A stretch of 12,117 bases of DNA from an uncultured Acetatifactor sp. (GTDB lineage: Bacteria; Bacillota; Clostridia; Lachnospirales; Lachnospiraceae). Below the pieces are notes generated by a model. The model was given only the letters and a program-made list of their open reading frames with translations, made no database searches and had not been told where the DNA came from. This document shows, in pieces, positions 6,474-12,094 of this stretch. Made by a program: the position numbers and the translations under genes. Positions within the stretch are counted from its first letter, which is position 1. Each line of letters opens with the position of its first letter. The DNA lies in assembly GCA_947631715.1 (NCBI GenBank), contig CANRMK010000028.1, positions 1 through 12,117 on the forward strand. The letters are read 5' to 3'.

Positions 6474-6729
6474 GATGAAATGCCTCCCAAAATGAACTGA
6501 AATCTGTGAGCAGGCGGCTGCGGAGTACAAGCCTGCCGCGTCCGGCCTCCAAAAGATCCTCATAGAGCCCGGCGTCAAAATCCCACTCGGCGGAAAGGTT
6601 TTCCCCGGTCTCTGATCTGACCAGAACGGTATCCGGAGTCAGGGCCAGTTCAGGATAGATTAGCCCCCACCAGCCGAATGCGGCGCACAGTCCCAAAATA
6701 ATGCGGAGAACAGGAAGTCTGTTTTTCAT
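6460..6729 (-). CDS. Small single-pass membrane protein of unknown function, overlapping murI
   Basis: This 89-aa product begins MKNRLPVLRIILGLCAAFGW, followed by WGLIYPELALTPDTV. That gives one hydrophobic segment at about residues 7-28 after a short positive N-terminus. The remaining 60 residues are soluble and end in an aromatic-rich helix (LTDFSSFWEAFHHEDK). The start is ATG 6729, with CGAGG 7 nt before it. The stop TAG lies inside the start of murI (14-bp overlap). The segment order suggests a membrane-anchored protein with either orientation possible; it is also compatible with an uncleaved signal anchor. No function is recognised. Its coupling to murI raises the possibility of a wall-related role, but only by position. 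A longer open frame to 7032 exists but overlaps the GntR gene and lacks a ribosome binding site. Confidence 0.75.
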   Translation of the reverse strand: MKNRLPVLRIILGLCAAFGWWGLIYPELALTPDTVLVRSETGENLSAEWDFDAGLYEDLLEAGRGRLVLRSRLLTDFSSFWEAFHHEDK

Positions 6730-6853
6730 GCAATAACCTCGTTTTGTTTTCTTCCCGCGGGCAGCGGGCCAGGCGGACATGTCTGCACGGCCGTATGGCT
6801 GTTCGCGGGGTATTTGACTTGCAACACTGAGATTATTGCCGGTAATTTTTGTT

Positions 6854-7540
6854 TTATTCCGCCTTGCCTCTGTCCAGACGGATCTGGCGGATGATCGCTT
6901 TCTCCTGATTATCGATATGCGTCCGTGCTGCGGCTGCCGCAGTGTCCTTGTCCTTGCGGACGATGCTCTCATAGATAATTCTATGCTCATCCACCAGAGT
7001 TTGATGCTGGCTGCTGTCCTTGATGTATTCAAAGCGGTAGCGGTACATCTGTTCCGAGAGATTGTTGATCAGCTGGATCAGGCGCTGATTGCCGGTGGCT
7101 TCCACAATAATGTCGTGAAGCGCCACATCGGCCTGGGCGATCTGTTTGCTGTCTCCGGACTGCACACACTGCTCAAAGTGATCGCAGGCTTCCCGGAGGG
7201 CTTCCAGCTTTTCCTCCGTGATGCGGTCACATGCAAGCTCCACACAAAGGGCGTCCAGTGCACGGCGGACTTCCAGAACATCGTTCATGCTTTTTTCCGT
7301 GATCTGGGCCACCTCTGCCCCCCGCCTGGGTGTGATCGTGACCAGCCCCTCCTGGGCCAGCTTGTGGATGGCCTCGCGGATAGGCGTCCGGCTCACCCCC
7401 AGCCGGTTGGCCAGATGGATCTCCATCAGCCGCTCTCCGGGCCTCAGCTCGCCGATCAGAATGGCCTGGCGCAGCGTGTTGAACACCACATCGCGCAGCG
7501 GTAAAAATTCATCCATATTTGTTCCGAAAGAATCCTGCAT
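6854..7540 (-). CDS. GntR-family transcriptional regulator, FCD (FadR-like) type
   Basis: This 228-aa protein has an N-terminal winged-helix domain (about residues 14-80). It contains LRPGERLMEIHLANRLGVSR and TPIREAIHKLAQEGLV, the classic GntR DNA-binding pattern, followed by the wing RRGAEV. The C-terminal FCD ligand domain (about 88-215) carries the usual acid and histidines in ADVALHDII (D138, H142), DEHR (H186) and RTHID (H208), which in this family bind a metal ion and often a carboxylate ligand. The ligand cannot be named. The start ATG 7540 is preceded by GAAAGG at 8 nt. It lies 57 nt behind ispE in the same direction, so it is likely co-transcribed. Palindromes at 7561-7587 and 8503-8510 are candidate operators for it. 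Confidence 0.92.
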   Translation of the reverse strand: MQDSFGTNMDEFLPLRDVVFNTLRQAILIGELRPGERLMEIHLANRLGVSRTPIREAIHKLAQEGLVTITPRRGAEVAQITEKSMNDVLEVRRALDALCVELACDRITEEKLEALREACDHFEQCVQSGDSKQIAQADVALHDIIVEATGNQRLIQLINNLSEQMYRYRFEYIKDSSQHQTLVDEHRIIYESIVRKDKDTAAAAARTHIDNQEKAIIRQIRLDRGKAE

Positions 7541-7560
7541 AGAAACCGCCTTTCTGTGTT

Positions 7561-7587
7561 GTGCCGGCGGCAGATCTGCCGGGGCAC
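7561..7587. other. Palindromic hairpin between ispE and the GntR gene
   Basis: CGGCAGATCTGCCG (7568-7581) is a perfect 14-bp palindrome. GTGCC (7561-7565) and GGCAC (7583-7587) extend it with a small bulge. No T tract follows on the minus strand, so it is not a plain terminator. It sits about 20 bp upstream of the GntR start codon and could be an RNA processing hairpin or an autoregulatory operator. Confidence 0.45.
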
Positions 7588-7597
7588 CGAAGCTGTT

Positions 7598-8455
7598 TTA
7601 CACGGGAGTAGTGCAGAAGACCTGTTTTGCCAGCCCCTCGTTTTGCAGATGGTCACAGGCAAATTCCGCTGCCTGTTCACTGAGAAAGACACCGAAGACG
7701 GTGGGGCCGCTTCCGCTCATCATACTGTTGACGGCATTGAGCTCGCGCATTCTGCGCTTCAGAGAGTCGATGACTGGATATGCAGGAACGGTCACGCTCT
7801 CAAGGACGTTTCCCATGCGGTCCAGAACGCCCTGCAGACTGCCGGATTCAATGGCTCTTACCATACCGTCAATGTCCGGGTGCCGGGCAATGCCGCCGGC
7901 ATCCAGATGCTGATAGACATATTTTGTGGAGACGCCGATATCCGGCTTCGCCACCACAAGAAAGAAATCGGGAATGGGATTTAACGGCGTCAGCTTCTCA
8001 CCGATCCCCTCGGCGAGAGCGGTCCCGCCCAGGATACAATAGGGAACATCTGCGCCGATGGATACGCCGAGCTCCATAAGCCTTGACAGGGGCAGGTCCA
8101 GATCGTACAGGCGGCTGATGCCTTTCATGACGGCGGCCGCATCGGTGCTGCCTCCGGCCATGCCGGCGGCAATGGGGATATTTTTTTCGAGACTGATCTG
8201 TACGCCTCCGGAAATATGAAACGTTCCGAACATCAGCTCCGCGGCCCGATATGCAAGGTTATCCCGGCCGCAGGAGAGTTCTGCGGAGTCGGTGGTCATT
8301 TCAATGCCGTTTGGGATCTTCTTAAGAGTCAGCCGGTCGCAGAGCCCGATGGTCTGCATGACCATTTTTACATCATGATAGCCGTCGGGACGCCGCCGTA
8401 AAACATCCAGCCCAAGATTGATCTTGGCATGCGCCTTGATTCGATATTCGTCCAT
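7598..8455 (-). CDS. ispE: 4-diphosphocytidyl-2-C-methyl-D-erythritol kinase
   Basis: IspE phosphorylates CDP-ME with ATP in the DOXP/MEP route to isoprenoids. The 285-aa protein is a GHMP kinase. It has AHAKINLGLDVL with the substrate-binding lysine K11, RPDGYHDV, the ATP-binding glycine motif IPIAAGMAGGSTDAA (93-107), GADVPYC with catalytic D136, and a late MMSGSGPTVFGVF motif. Length and order are normal. The start is ATG 8455, with AGAGG and a 7-nt spacer. Upstream is the membrane-anchored unknown gene (63-nt gap), downstream the GntR regulator (57 nt). The presence of IspE shows the cell makes isoprenoids by the MEP route, as Clostridia usually do. Confidence 0.96.
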   Translation of the reverse strand: MDEYRIKAHAKINLGLDVLRRRPDGYHDVKMVMQTIGLCDRLTLKKIPNGIEMTTDSAELSCGRDNLAYRAAELMFGTFHISGGVQISLEKNIPIAAGMAGGSTDAAAVMKGISRLYDLDLPLSRLMELGVSIGADVPYCILGGTALAEGIGEKLTPLNPIPDFFLVVAKPDIGVSTKYVYQHLDAGGIARHPDIDGMVRAIESGSLQGVLDRMGNVLESVTVPAYPVIDSLKRRMRELNAVNSMMSGSGPTVFGVFLSEQAAEFACDHLQNEGLAKQVFCTTPV

Positions 8456-8502
8456 AATGCTTCCTCTGATATGTGATATGGTTTTACGTGATTCATGATC
8501 GC

Positions 8503-8510
8503 TGTATACA
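8503..8510. promoter_or_regulatory. TGTATACA palindrome upstream of ispE, candidate GntR/FCD operator
   Basis: TGTATACA is a perfect 8-bp palindrome, set in CTGTATACAA, 48 bp before the ispE start codon. FadR-type GntR regulators commonly recognise sites of the form TTGTATACAA, and the regulator gene lies two genes downstream. Only one flank matches the longer form and no clear promoter is visible around it, so this is a candidate only. Confidence 0.3.
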
Positions 8511-8518
8511 AAATAAGC

Positions 8519-8992
8519 TCATTTGAGAGGCTTCGCGCCCGCCTTTTCTTGCGCGGCTTCCAGAGCCTTGCGGAAACGGCTTTTTTTCTTGACAGGAACG
8601 GCATCGTTCCTGCCGTGCAGGCCCTTCACATCCAGGACATAGATACCGCTGACAACGGCCTTTACTTCCTTTTTCACAGGGACAGAGTCAAAGATCTTCT
8701 CTTCGCAGATCAGGGACATGATCTGAGGGCCTACCTTTGCCTTTACGATGGGCAGTTTGGCTCCCCGCATGGCCTTTGGCGTCTGGTCCAGCACGATCTG
8801 CGGAAGTCCGGCATCCCTGAGCTTCATACGCTTTTTGTCAATGATGAGCATGGAGATCGTCTGCTTGTTGGCGTTGAGCATTTCCTGTTGCTCTGCCTGT
8901 TTTTTCTGTGCCTTTTTCCCAAGAAAATAAAGTACCGTTATGATCACGGCAATGACGATCAAAACGATCAATAGGATCATCCAGGGCTTCAT
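8519..8992 (-). CDS. Membrane-anchored protein of unknown function (157 aa)
   Basis: I do not recognise this protein. It starts with a strong hydrophobic segment (about residues 4-24, in MKPWMILLIVLIVIAVIITV and LYFLGKK), then a K/Q-rich helix (26-45). A soluble domain of about 90 residues follows, with RMKLRDAGLPQIVLDQTPKA, KLPIVKAKVGPQIMSLICEE and VKKEVKAVVSGIYVLDVKGL. The tail is lysine-rich (about 133-157). The positive residues after the helix suggest the soluble part faces the cytoplasm. A conserved-looking domain on a single anchor could be a scaffold or membrane-linked partner, but no function can be assigned. The start ATG 8992 has GGGAGG with an 8-nt spacer. A sigma-A-like promoter lies upstream at 9059-9086. 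It is the first gene of the leftward ispE/GntR group. Confidence 0.8.
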   Translation of the reverse strand: MKPWMILLIVLIVIAVIITVLYFLGKKAQKKQAEQQEMLNANKQTISMLIIDKKRMKLRDAGLPQIVLDQTPKAMRGAKLPIVKAKVGPQIMSLICEEKIFDSVPVKKEVKAVVSGIYVLDVKGLHGRNDAVPVKKKSRFRKALEAAQEKAGAKPLK

Positions 8993-9058
8993 ATCAGTTA
9001 CCTCCCGATGTTTTAATAGTAGTATGGCGGCCCCGGGACAAATTCACAAAGCGCCATA

Positions 9059-9086
9059 AAAATATTTTATCACAGATGTATGTCAA
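9059..9086 (-). promoter_or_regulatory. Sigma-A-type promoter of the leftward group (157-aa protein, ispE, GntR)
   Basis: On the minus strand a perfect TTGACA (9086-9081) is followed after 16 nt by TATTTT (9064-9059), a 4/6 -10 element. Transcription would start near 9052, giving a leader of about 60 nt. A 7-bp inverted repeat, TATGGCG (9023-9029) with CGCCATA (9052-9058), spans the start site. ACAGG-CAA-CCTGT (9086-9098), a hyphenated palindrome, abuts the -35 element. Either could bind a regulator. Confidence 0.6.
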
Positions 9087-9106
9087 CAGGCAACCTGTCA
9101 TTTTGC

Positions 9107-9364
9107 TTATTTTGAGTAACAGTTCAGCGTAATAGCTCAGCCTTTCCCTTGCGAGTCACGCCCGGTACTGCCGATGCTCTCCCGGCAGACGCGCTTCCGC
9201 TCGGCTCCGCACGTAACGGACCCAAGGCATACAAGACATGCCTGCTCGAGAGTACCTCGCCAAGTGCCGACGTGCTCCAACGGTCTGCCGGGAGAACATC
9301 GGCAGTACCGGGCTGAATACGACGGAGGGGAAATTGAAATGTTATTGTTATTATTTTGAGTAAC
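9107..9364. repeat. Palindromic intergenic element: 31-bp inverted repeat within 14-bp direct repeats
   Basis: The arms 9160-9190 and 9283-9313 are reverse complements at 30 of 31 positions and flank a 92-nt interior. The interior folds further: GCACGT (9209-9214) with ACGTGC (9270-9275), CGG (9217-9219) with CCG (9267-9269), a hairpin AGGCAT/ATGCCT (9225-9243) and a smaller one at 9247-9259. TTTCCCTT (9143-9150) with AGGGGAAA (9326-9333) extends the base across an internal loop. The whole is bounded by an identical 14-bp direct repeat, TTATTTTGAGTAAC, at 9107-9120 and 9351-9364, which looks like a target duplication or recombination scar. It has no convincing coding frame. It could be a MITE-like mobile element or a structured RNA gene; neither can be proven here. 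Confidence 0.7.
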
Positions 9365-9369
9365 TAGGA

Positions 9370-9399
9370 TTGGCCGGAGTGATTTGGGCCGGAGTGATT
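9370..9399. repeat. Two tandem 15-bp repeats upstream of the lipoprotein promoter
   Basis: TTGGCCGGAGTGATT (9370-9384) is followed at once by TGGGCCGGAGTGATT (9385-9399); 14 of 15 positions agree. They end about 37 bp before the -10 element of the rightward promoter, a position suited to an activator or repressor that binds two turns of the helix. The period of 15 does not match the 10.5-bp helical turn, so a simple side-by-side dimer is not obvious. Confidence 0.6.
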
Positions 9400-9433
9400 G
9401 TTGCGCAAAGGACTTTTAAATTATTTATCTATA

Positions 9434-9442
9434 TGATATAAT
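9434..9442 (+). promoter_or_regulatory. Extended -10 sigma-A promoter for the lipoprotein-asnS pair
   Basis: A perfect TATAAT (9437-9442) is preceded by TG at the extended -10 position (TGATATAAT). No good -35 is present; TTTTAA (9414-9419) at 17 nt is the best. Transcription would start near 9449, giving a leader of about 110 nt before the ATG at 9561. Confidence 0.7.
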
Positions 9443-9448
9443 GGTTCT

Positions 9449-9550
9449 GCTGTCGCAAAATTTATGCCGATAAATCGGTATGCTGCCGCTTCGCGCTGGG
9501 TGAGGCAAAATGCTCATCGATCGGTGAAATGACTGCAATTGCAAAGGAGA
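9449..9550 (+). promoter_or_regulatory. Structured 5' leader of the lipoprotein mRNA
   Basis: CCGA/TCGG (9467-9470 with 9475-9478) forms a hairpin extended by ATG/TAT. The sequence ATCGGT occurs at 9474-9479 and again at 9520-9525, so CCGAT (9467-9471) can pair with either copy. A hairpin TGAG(g)CA-AAA-TGCTCA (9501-9516) lies between. A 10-bp palindrome, TGCAATTGCA (9534-9543), touches the AAGGAG ribosome binding site (9544-9549). I recognise no known riboswitch class and see no T tract. A control at the level of translation is conceivable. Confidence 0.35.
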
Positions 9551-9560
9551 GATAACTATT

Positions 9561-10601
9561 ATGAAAAAGATCTTATCTTGGATGCTGACAGCTCTGCTGG
9601 CAGCAGGGCTTTTTACAGGCTGCGGCACGAAAGAAGAAAGCGTGCCGGGAACACTGAACGAGATGGATGTGGACTCTTATGTAAAATTAGGAGACTATAA
9701 GGAGCTTGGGGTGGCGGTACCGCTGGCCGATCAGATTAGGCAGGTGATGATGGAGGCTTATCACAGCTATATGCCTGCAGAGGATGGGATAACGGACCGG
9801 GTAGTGCAGCAGGGTGACGGAGTCGATATTGACTATCAGGGGAAAAAGGACGGAGTTGCCTTTGACGGCGGTACGGCCCAGGGCGCGTTCCTGGCGATCG
9901 GGAGCGGTTCGTTCATTGCCGGGTTCGAGGACGGGCTGGTGGGAGTCATGCCTGGGGAGACGGTGGATCTGAACCTGACGTTCCCGGAGTATTATTCCAG
10001 CGAGGAGCTGGCAGGGCAGGATGTGGTGTTCACTGTTACCGTGAATTACATTGTGCCGGAAGTAAGGGACATGAAAGACTCTGTAGTGGCGCTGATGGGA
10101 GTGGAGGAAGTGGCTACTGTTGCGGCGCTGCAGCAGGATGTTTTCAATTATCTGTATGTGAACAGCAGCGATATGGACGATATCAAGAATAATGTGCTGG
10201 CCGCCTTAGTGGATCAGTGCACCTTTAAGAAGCTGCCGGAGAGCATGGTGGAGGACAGCAGAAAAACCTTTGAGGATTATCTGGAACAGGTGTCCTCCCA
10301 TTACGGAATCCCGGCAGAAGATTTTGCCCCCGCCTACTTTGGATTGGAAGCGGAGGAATTTGCCCAGACCTTTGGCGAGAAGCAGGTGCGGGAAAATCTG
10401 GCGCTTCAGGCAGTGGCGAACCGGGAGGGGCTTCAGGTCTCCGATGAAGAGCTGCAGAGCCTGCTGGAAGAAGATGCCAAAAATAGTGACAGCGAAAGTG
10501 TGGAAGAATTTATGGGGGACAGGACCTTAGAAGAATTCCGGAACTATTATATGAGCGAAAAGGTGATCAGATATCTGATCAGCCTGTGCCCGATACAGTA
10601 G
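9561..10601 (+). CDS. Lipoprotein with FKBP / trigger-factor-like PPIase domain
   Basis: This is a predicted extracytoplasmic foldase that isomerises peptidyl-prolyl bonds of exported proteins. The 346-aa precursor begins MKKILSWMLTALLAAGLFTG and then C21, a lipoprotein signal peptide with the lipobox FTGC (phenylalanine at -3 is less usual). Residues 80-165 form an FKBP-type domain in the trigger-factor version: GDGVDIDYQGKKDGVAFDGG, GSGSFIAGFEDGLVGVMPGE, and TFPEYY with EELAGQDVVFTVTVNYI. Residues 170-346 are helical and acidic, like the trigger-factor C-terminal/SurA-like chaperone arms. The ribosome-binding N-terminal domain of true trigger factor is absent, which fits a location outside the membrane. 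AAGGAG (9544-9549) precedes the ATG by 11 nt. asnS follows after 42 nt. Lipid anchoring and enzymatic activity are inferred from motifs, not shown. Confidence 0.88.
   Translation: MKKILSWMLTALLAAGLFTGCGTKEESVPGTLNEMDVDSYVKLGDYKELGVAVPLADQIRQVMMEAYHSYMPAEDGITDRVVQQGDGVDIDYQGKKDGVAFDGGTAQGAFLAIGSGSFIAGFEDGLVGVMPGETVDLNLTFPEYYSSEELAGQDVVFTVTVNYIVPEVRDMKDSVVALMGVEEVATVAALQQDVFNYLYVNSSDMDDIKNNVLAALVDQCTFKKLPESMVEDSRKTFEDYLEQVSSHYGIPAEDFAPAYFGLEAEEFAQTFGEKQVRENLALQAVANREGLQVSDEELQSLLEEDAKNSDSESVEEFMGDRTLEEFRNYYMSEKVIRYLISLCPIQ
10564..10581. repeat. 18-bp perfect palindrome inside the lipoprotein gene
   Basis: TGATCAGATATCTGATCA is its own reverse complement over all 18 bases. It lies near the 3' end of the coding region, where the reading frame reads VIRYLIS. 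Such a length by chance is unlikely at one site. It may be a protein-binding site within the gene, a stem that affects the mRNA 3' end, or coincidence of codons. Confidence 0.6.
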
Positions 10602-10614
10602 GACCAAAGCGTAA

Positions 10615-10629
10615 GCTGCCCCGGGCAGC
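10615..10629 (+). other. Hairpin between the lipoprotein gene and asnS
   Basis: GCTGCCC (10615-10621) and GGGCAGC (10623-10629) are reverse complements around one base; as RNA it forms a stem of about 5 bp with a 5-nt loop. It lies just before the asnS ribosome binding site AGAGGGG (10635-10641). No T run follows, so readthrough into asnS is expected. Confidence 0.5.
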
Positions 10630-10643
10630 GGAAAAGAGGGGAT

Positions 10644-12035
10644 ATGGAACTGACAGACATTCGTGAACTTTATCGAAACAGGGAGAGCTTTATCGGAAAG
10701 GAGATCACGGCGGGCGGCTGGGTGAGAAGCAACCGTGATTCCAAAAACTTCGGATTCCTGGTGATCAACGACGGCACTTTCTTTGAACCGCTTCAGGTGG
10801 TGTACGGGGACAGGCTTCCGAATTTTCAGGAGCTGTGCAGGATCAACGTGGGTGCGGCGCTGGTGGTGAGAGGAACCATTGTGGAGACGCCCAATGCAAA
10901 GCAGCCTTTTGAGATGCAGGCGGAGGAAGTGACAGTGGAGGGGCCTTCAACGGCGGATTACCCTCTGCAGAAAAAGCGCCACAGCTTTGAATACCTGCGC
11001 ACGATACCGCATCTGCGCCCCCGGACCAACACTTTTCAGGCGGTGTTCCGGGTGAGATCTCTGATCGCTTATGCGATCCACAGCTTTTTTATGGAGCGGG
11101 GATTCGTATATGTGCACACGCCCCTGATCACGGGGAGCGACTGCGAGGGCGCCGGAGAGATGTTCCAGGTGACTACGCTGGATCTTGAAAATGTGCCCAG
11201 GACGGCGGACGGACAGATAGACTACAGCCAGGATTTTTTCGGGAAGCCCACGAACCTCACGGTGAGCGGACAGCTGAACGTGGAGACCTACGCCTTTGCC
11301 TTTAAAAATGTATATACTTTCGGGCCTACTTTCCGGGCGGAGAACTCCAATACCACAAGACATGCGGCAGAGTTCTGGATGATCGAGCCGGAGATGGCCT
11401 TTGCGGACCTGAAAGACGATATGATGCTGGCGGAGGGAATGCTGAAATATGTGATCCGCTATGTGCTGGAGAACGCGCCGGAGGAAATGGCGTTCTTTAA
11501 CCAGTTCGTGGACAAGGGGCTGATCGAGAGGCTTAAGCATGTGGCCGATTCCGACTTTGCCCATGTGACCTATACGGAGGCCGTGGAGATCCTTGCAAAG
11601 AACAATGACAAATTTGATTATAAGGTTTCCTGGGGCTGCGATCTGCAGACGGAGCATGAGCGCTATCTCACGGAAGAGGTGTTCAAGCGCCCTGTCTTTG
11701 TGACGGATTACCCCAAGGAGATCAAGGCGTTCTATATGAAGCTGAATGAGGACGGAAAGACAGTGGCGGCCATGGACTGTCTGGTGCCCGGCATCGGTGA
11801 GATCATCGGCGGCAGCCAGCGCGAGGACAAGCTGGAGGCGCTGGAGCAGAGAATGGAGGAGATGGGCCTTAAGAAAGAGGACTATGACTTTTATCTGGAT
11901 TTGCGCCGATACGGCTCTGTGCGGCATGCGGGCTTTGGCCTTGGCTTTGAGCGATGCGTGATGTACCTGACGGGAATGGGCAATATCCGGGATGTGGTGC
12001 CGTTCCCTAGAACGGTGAACAACTGTGAGCTGTGA
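10644..12035 (+). CDS. asnS: Asparagine--tRNA ligase
   Basis: AsnRS charges tRNA-Asn with asparagine in the cytoplasm. The 463-aa protein has an N-terminal OB-fold anticodon-binding domain (about 1-110: ITAGGWVRSNRDSKNFGFLV) and a class II catalytic core. Motif 1 lies around SFFMERGFVYVHTPLITGSD. Motif 2 is FRAENSNTTRHAAEFWMIEP (about 230-250). Motif 3 is GFGLGFERCVMYLTGMGNIR (about 429-449), followed by DVVPFPRT. Length is typical. AsnRS and AspRS are related, but the SNTTRHAAEF version of motif 2 and the motif-3 GFGLGFERCV support AsnRS. ATG 10644 follows AGAGGGG closely. It is 42 nt behind the lipoprotein gene and probably shares its promoter. No clear terminator is seen after it. Confidence 0.96.
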   Translation: MELTDIRELYRNRESFIGKEITAGGWVRSNRDSKNFGFLVINDGTFFEPLQVVYGDRLPNFQELCRINVGAALVVRGTIVETPNAKQPFEMQAEEVTVEGPSTADYPLQKKRHSFEYLRTIPHLRPRTNTFQAVFRVRSLIAYAIHSFFMERGFVYVHTPLITGSDCEGAGEMFQVTTLDLENVPRTADGQIDYSQDFFGKPTNLTVSGQLNVETYAFAFKNVYTFGPTFRAENSNTTRHAAEFWMIEPEMAFADLKDDMMLAEGMLKYVIRYVLENAPEEMAFFNQFVDKGLIERLKHVADSDFAHVTYTEAVEILAKNNDKFDYKVSWGCDLQTEHERYLTEEVFKRPVFVTDYPKEIKAFYMKLNEDGKTVAAMDCLVPGIGEIIGGSQREDKLEALEQRMEEMGLKKEDYDFYLDLRRYGSVRHAGFGLGFERCVMYLTGMGNIRDVVPFPRTVNNCEL

Positions 12036-12062
12036 CAGGGGCGCTTTATAATTTCTTAAGGT

Positions 12063-12094
12063 TTTACAGCGTGAAAAAATGTCGAAAATATGAT
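12063..12094 (+). promoter_or_regulatory. Promoter with a perfect Spo0A box, facing out of the window
   Basis: TTTACA (12063-12068) and TATGAT (12089-12094) resemble -35 and -10 elements but are 20 nt apart, too wide for an ordinary sigma-A promoter. Between them lies TGTCGAA (12080-12086), which equals the known 0A box. Promoters activated by Spo0A, such as spoIIG of Bacillus, have unusually wide spacing. The target gene lies beyond base 12117; an ATG at 12106 begins MRRK but lacks a clear ribosome binding site. Confidence 0.45.

Noticed and set aside
6474..6578. 35-residue N-terminal extension of murI
   Set aside because: It is the coding region of the small membrane protein in another frame; GGGAGG points to ATG 6473.
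7934..7941. GCCGATAT on the + strand inside ispE
   Set aside because: No TAAA upstream at the right distance and it is inside a coding region on the opposite strand.
9174..9359. 61-codon open frame across the palindromic element
   Set aside because: Lies inside the inverted repeat, has an arginine-rich random-looking product and no ribosome binding site.
9466..9473. GCCGATAA, a sigma-D-type -10 match, in the lipoprotein leader
   Set aside because: No TAAA at 14-16 nt upstream, and the bases are part of a hairpin.
10615..10629. Hairpin after the lipoprotein gene as a terminator
   Set aside because: Followed by a purine run rather than T residues, and asnS starts 14 nt later.
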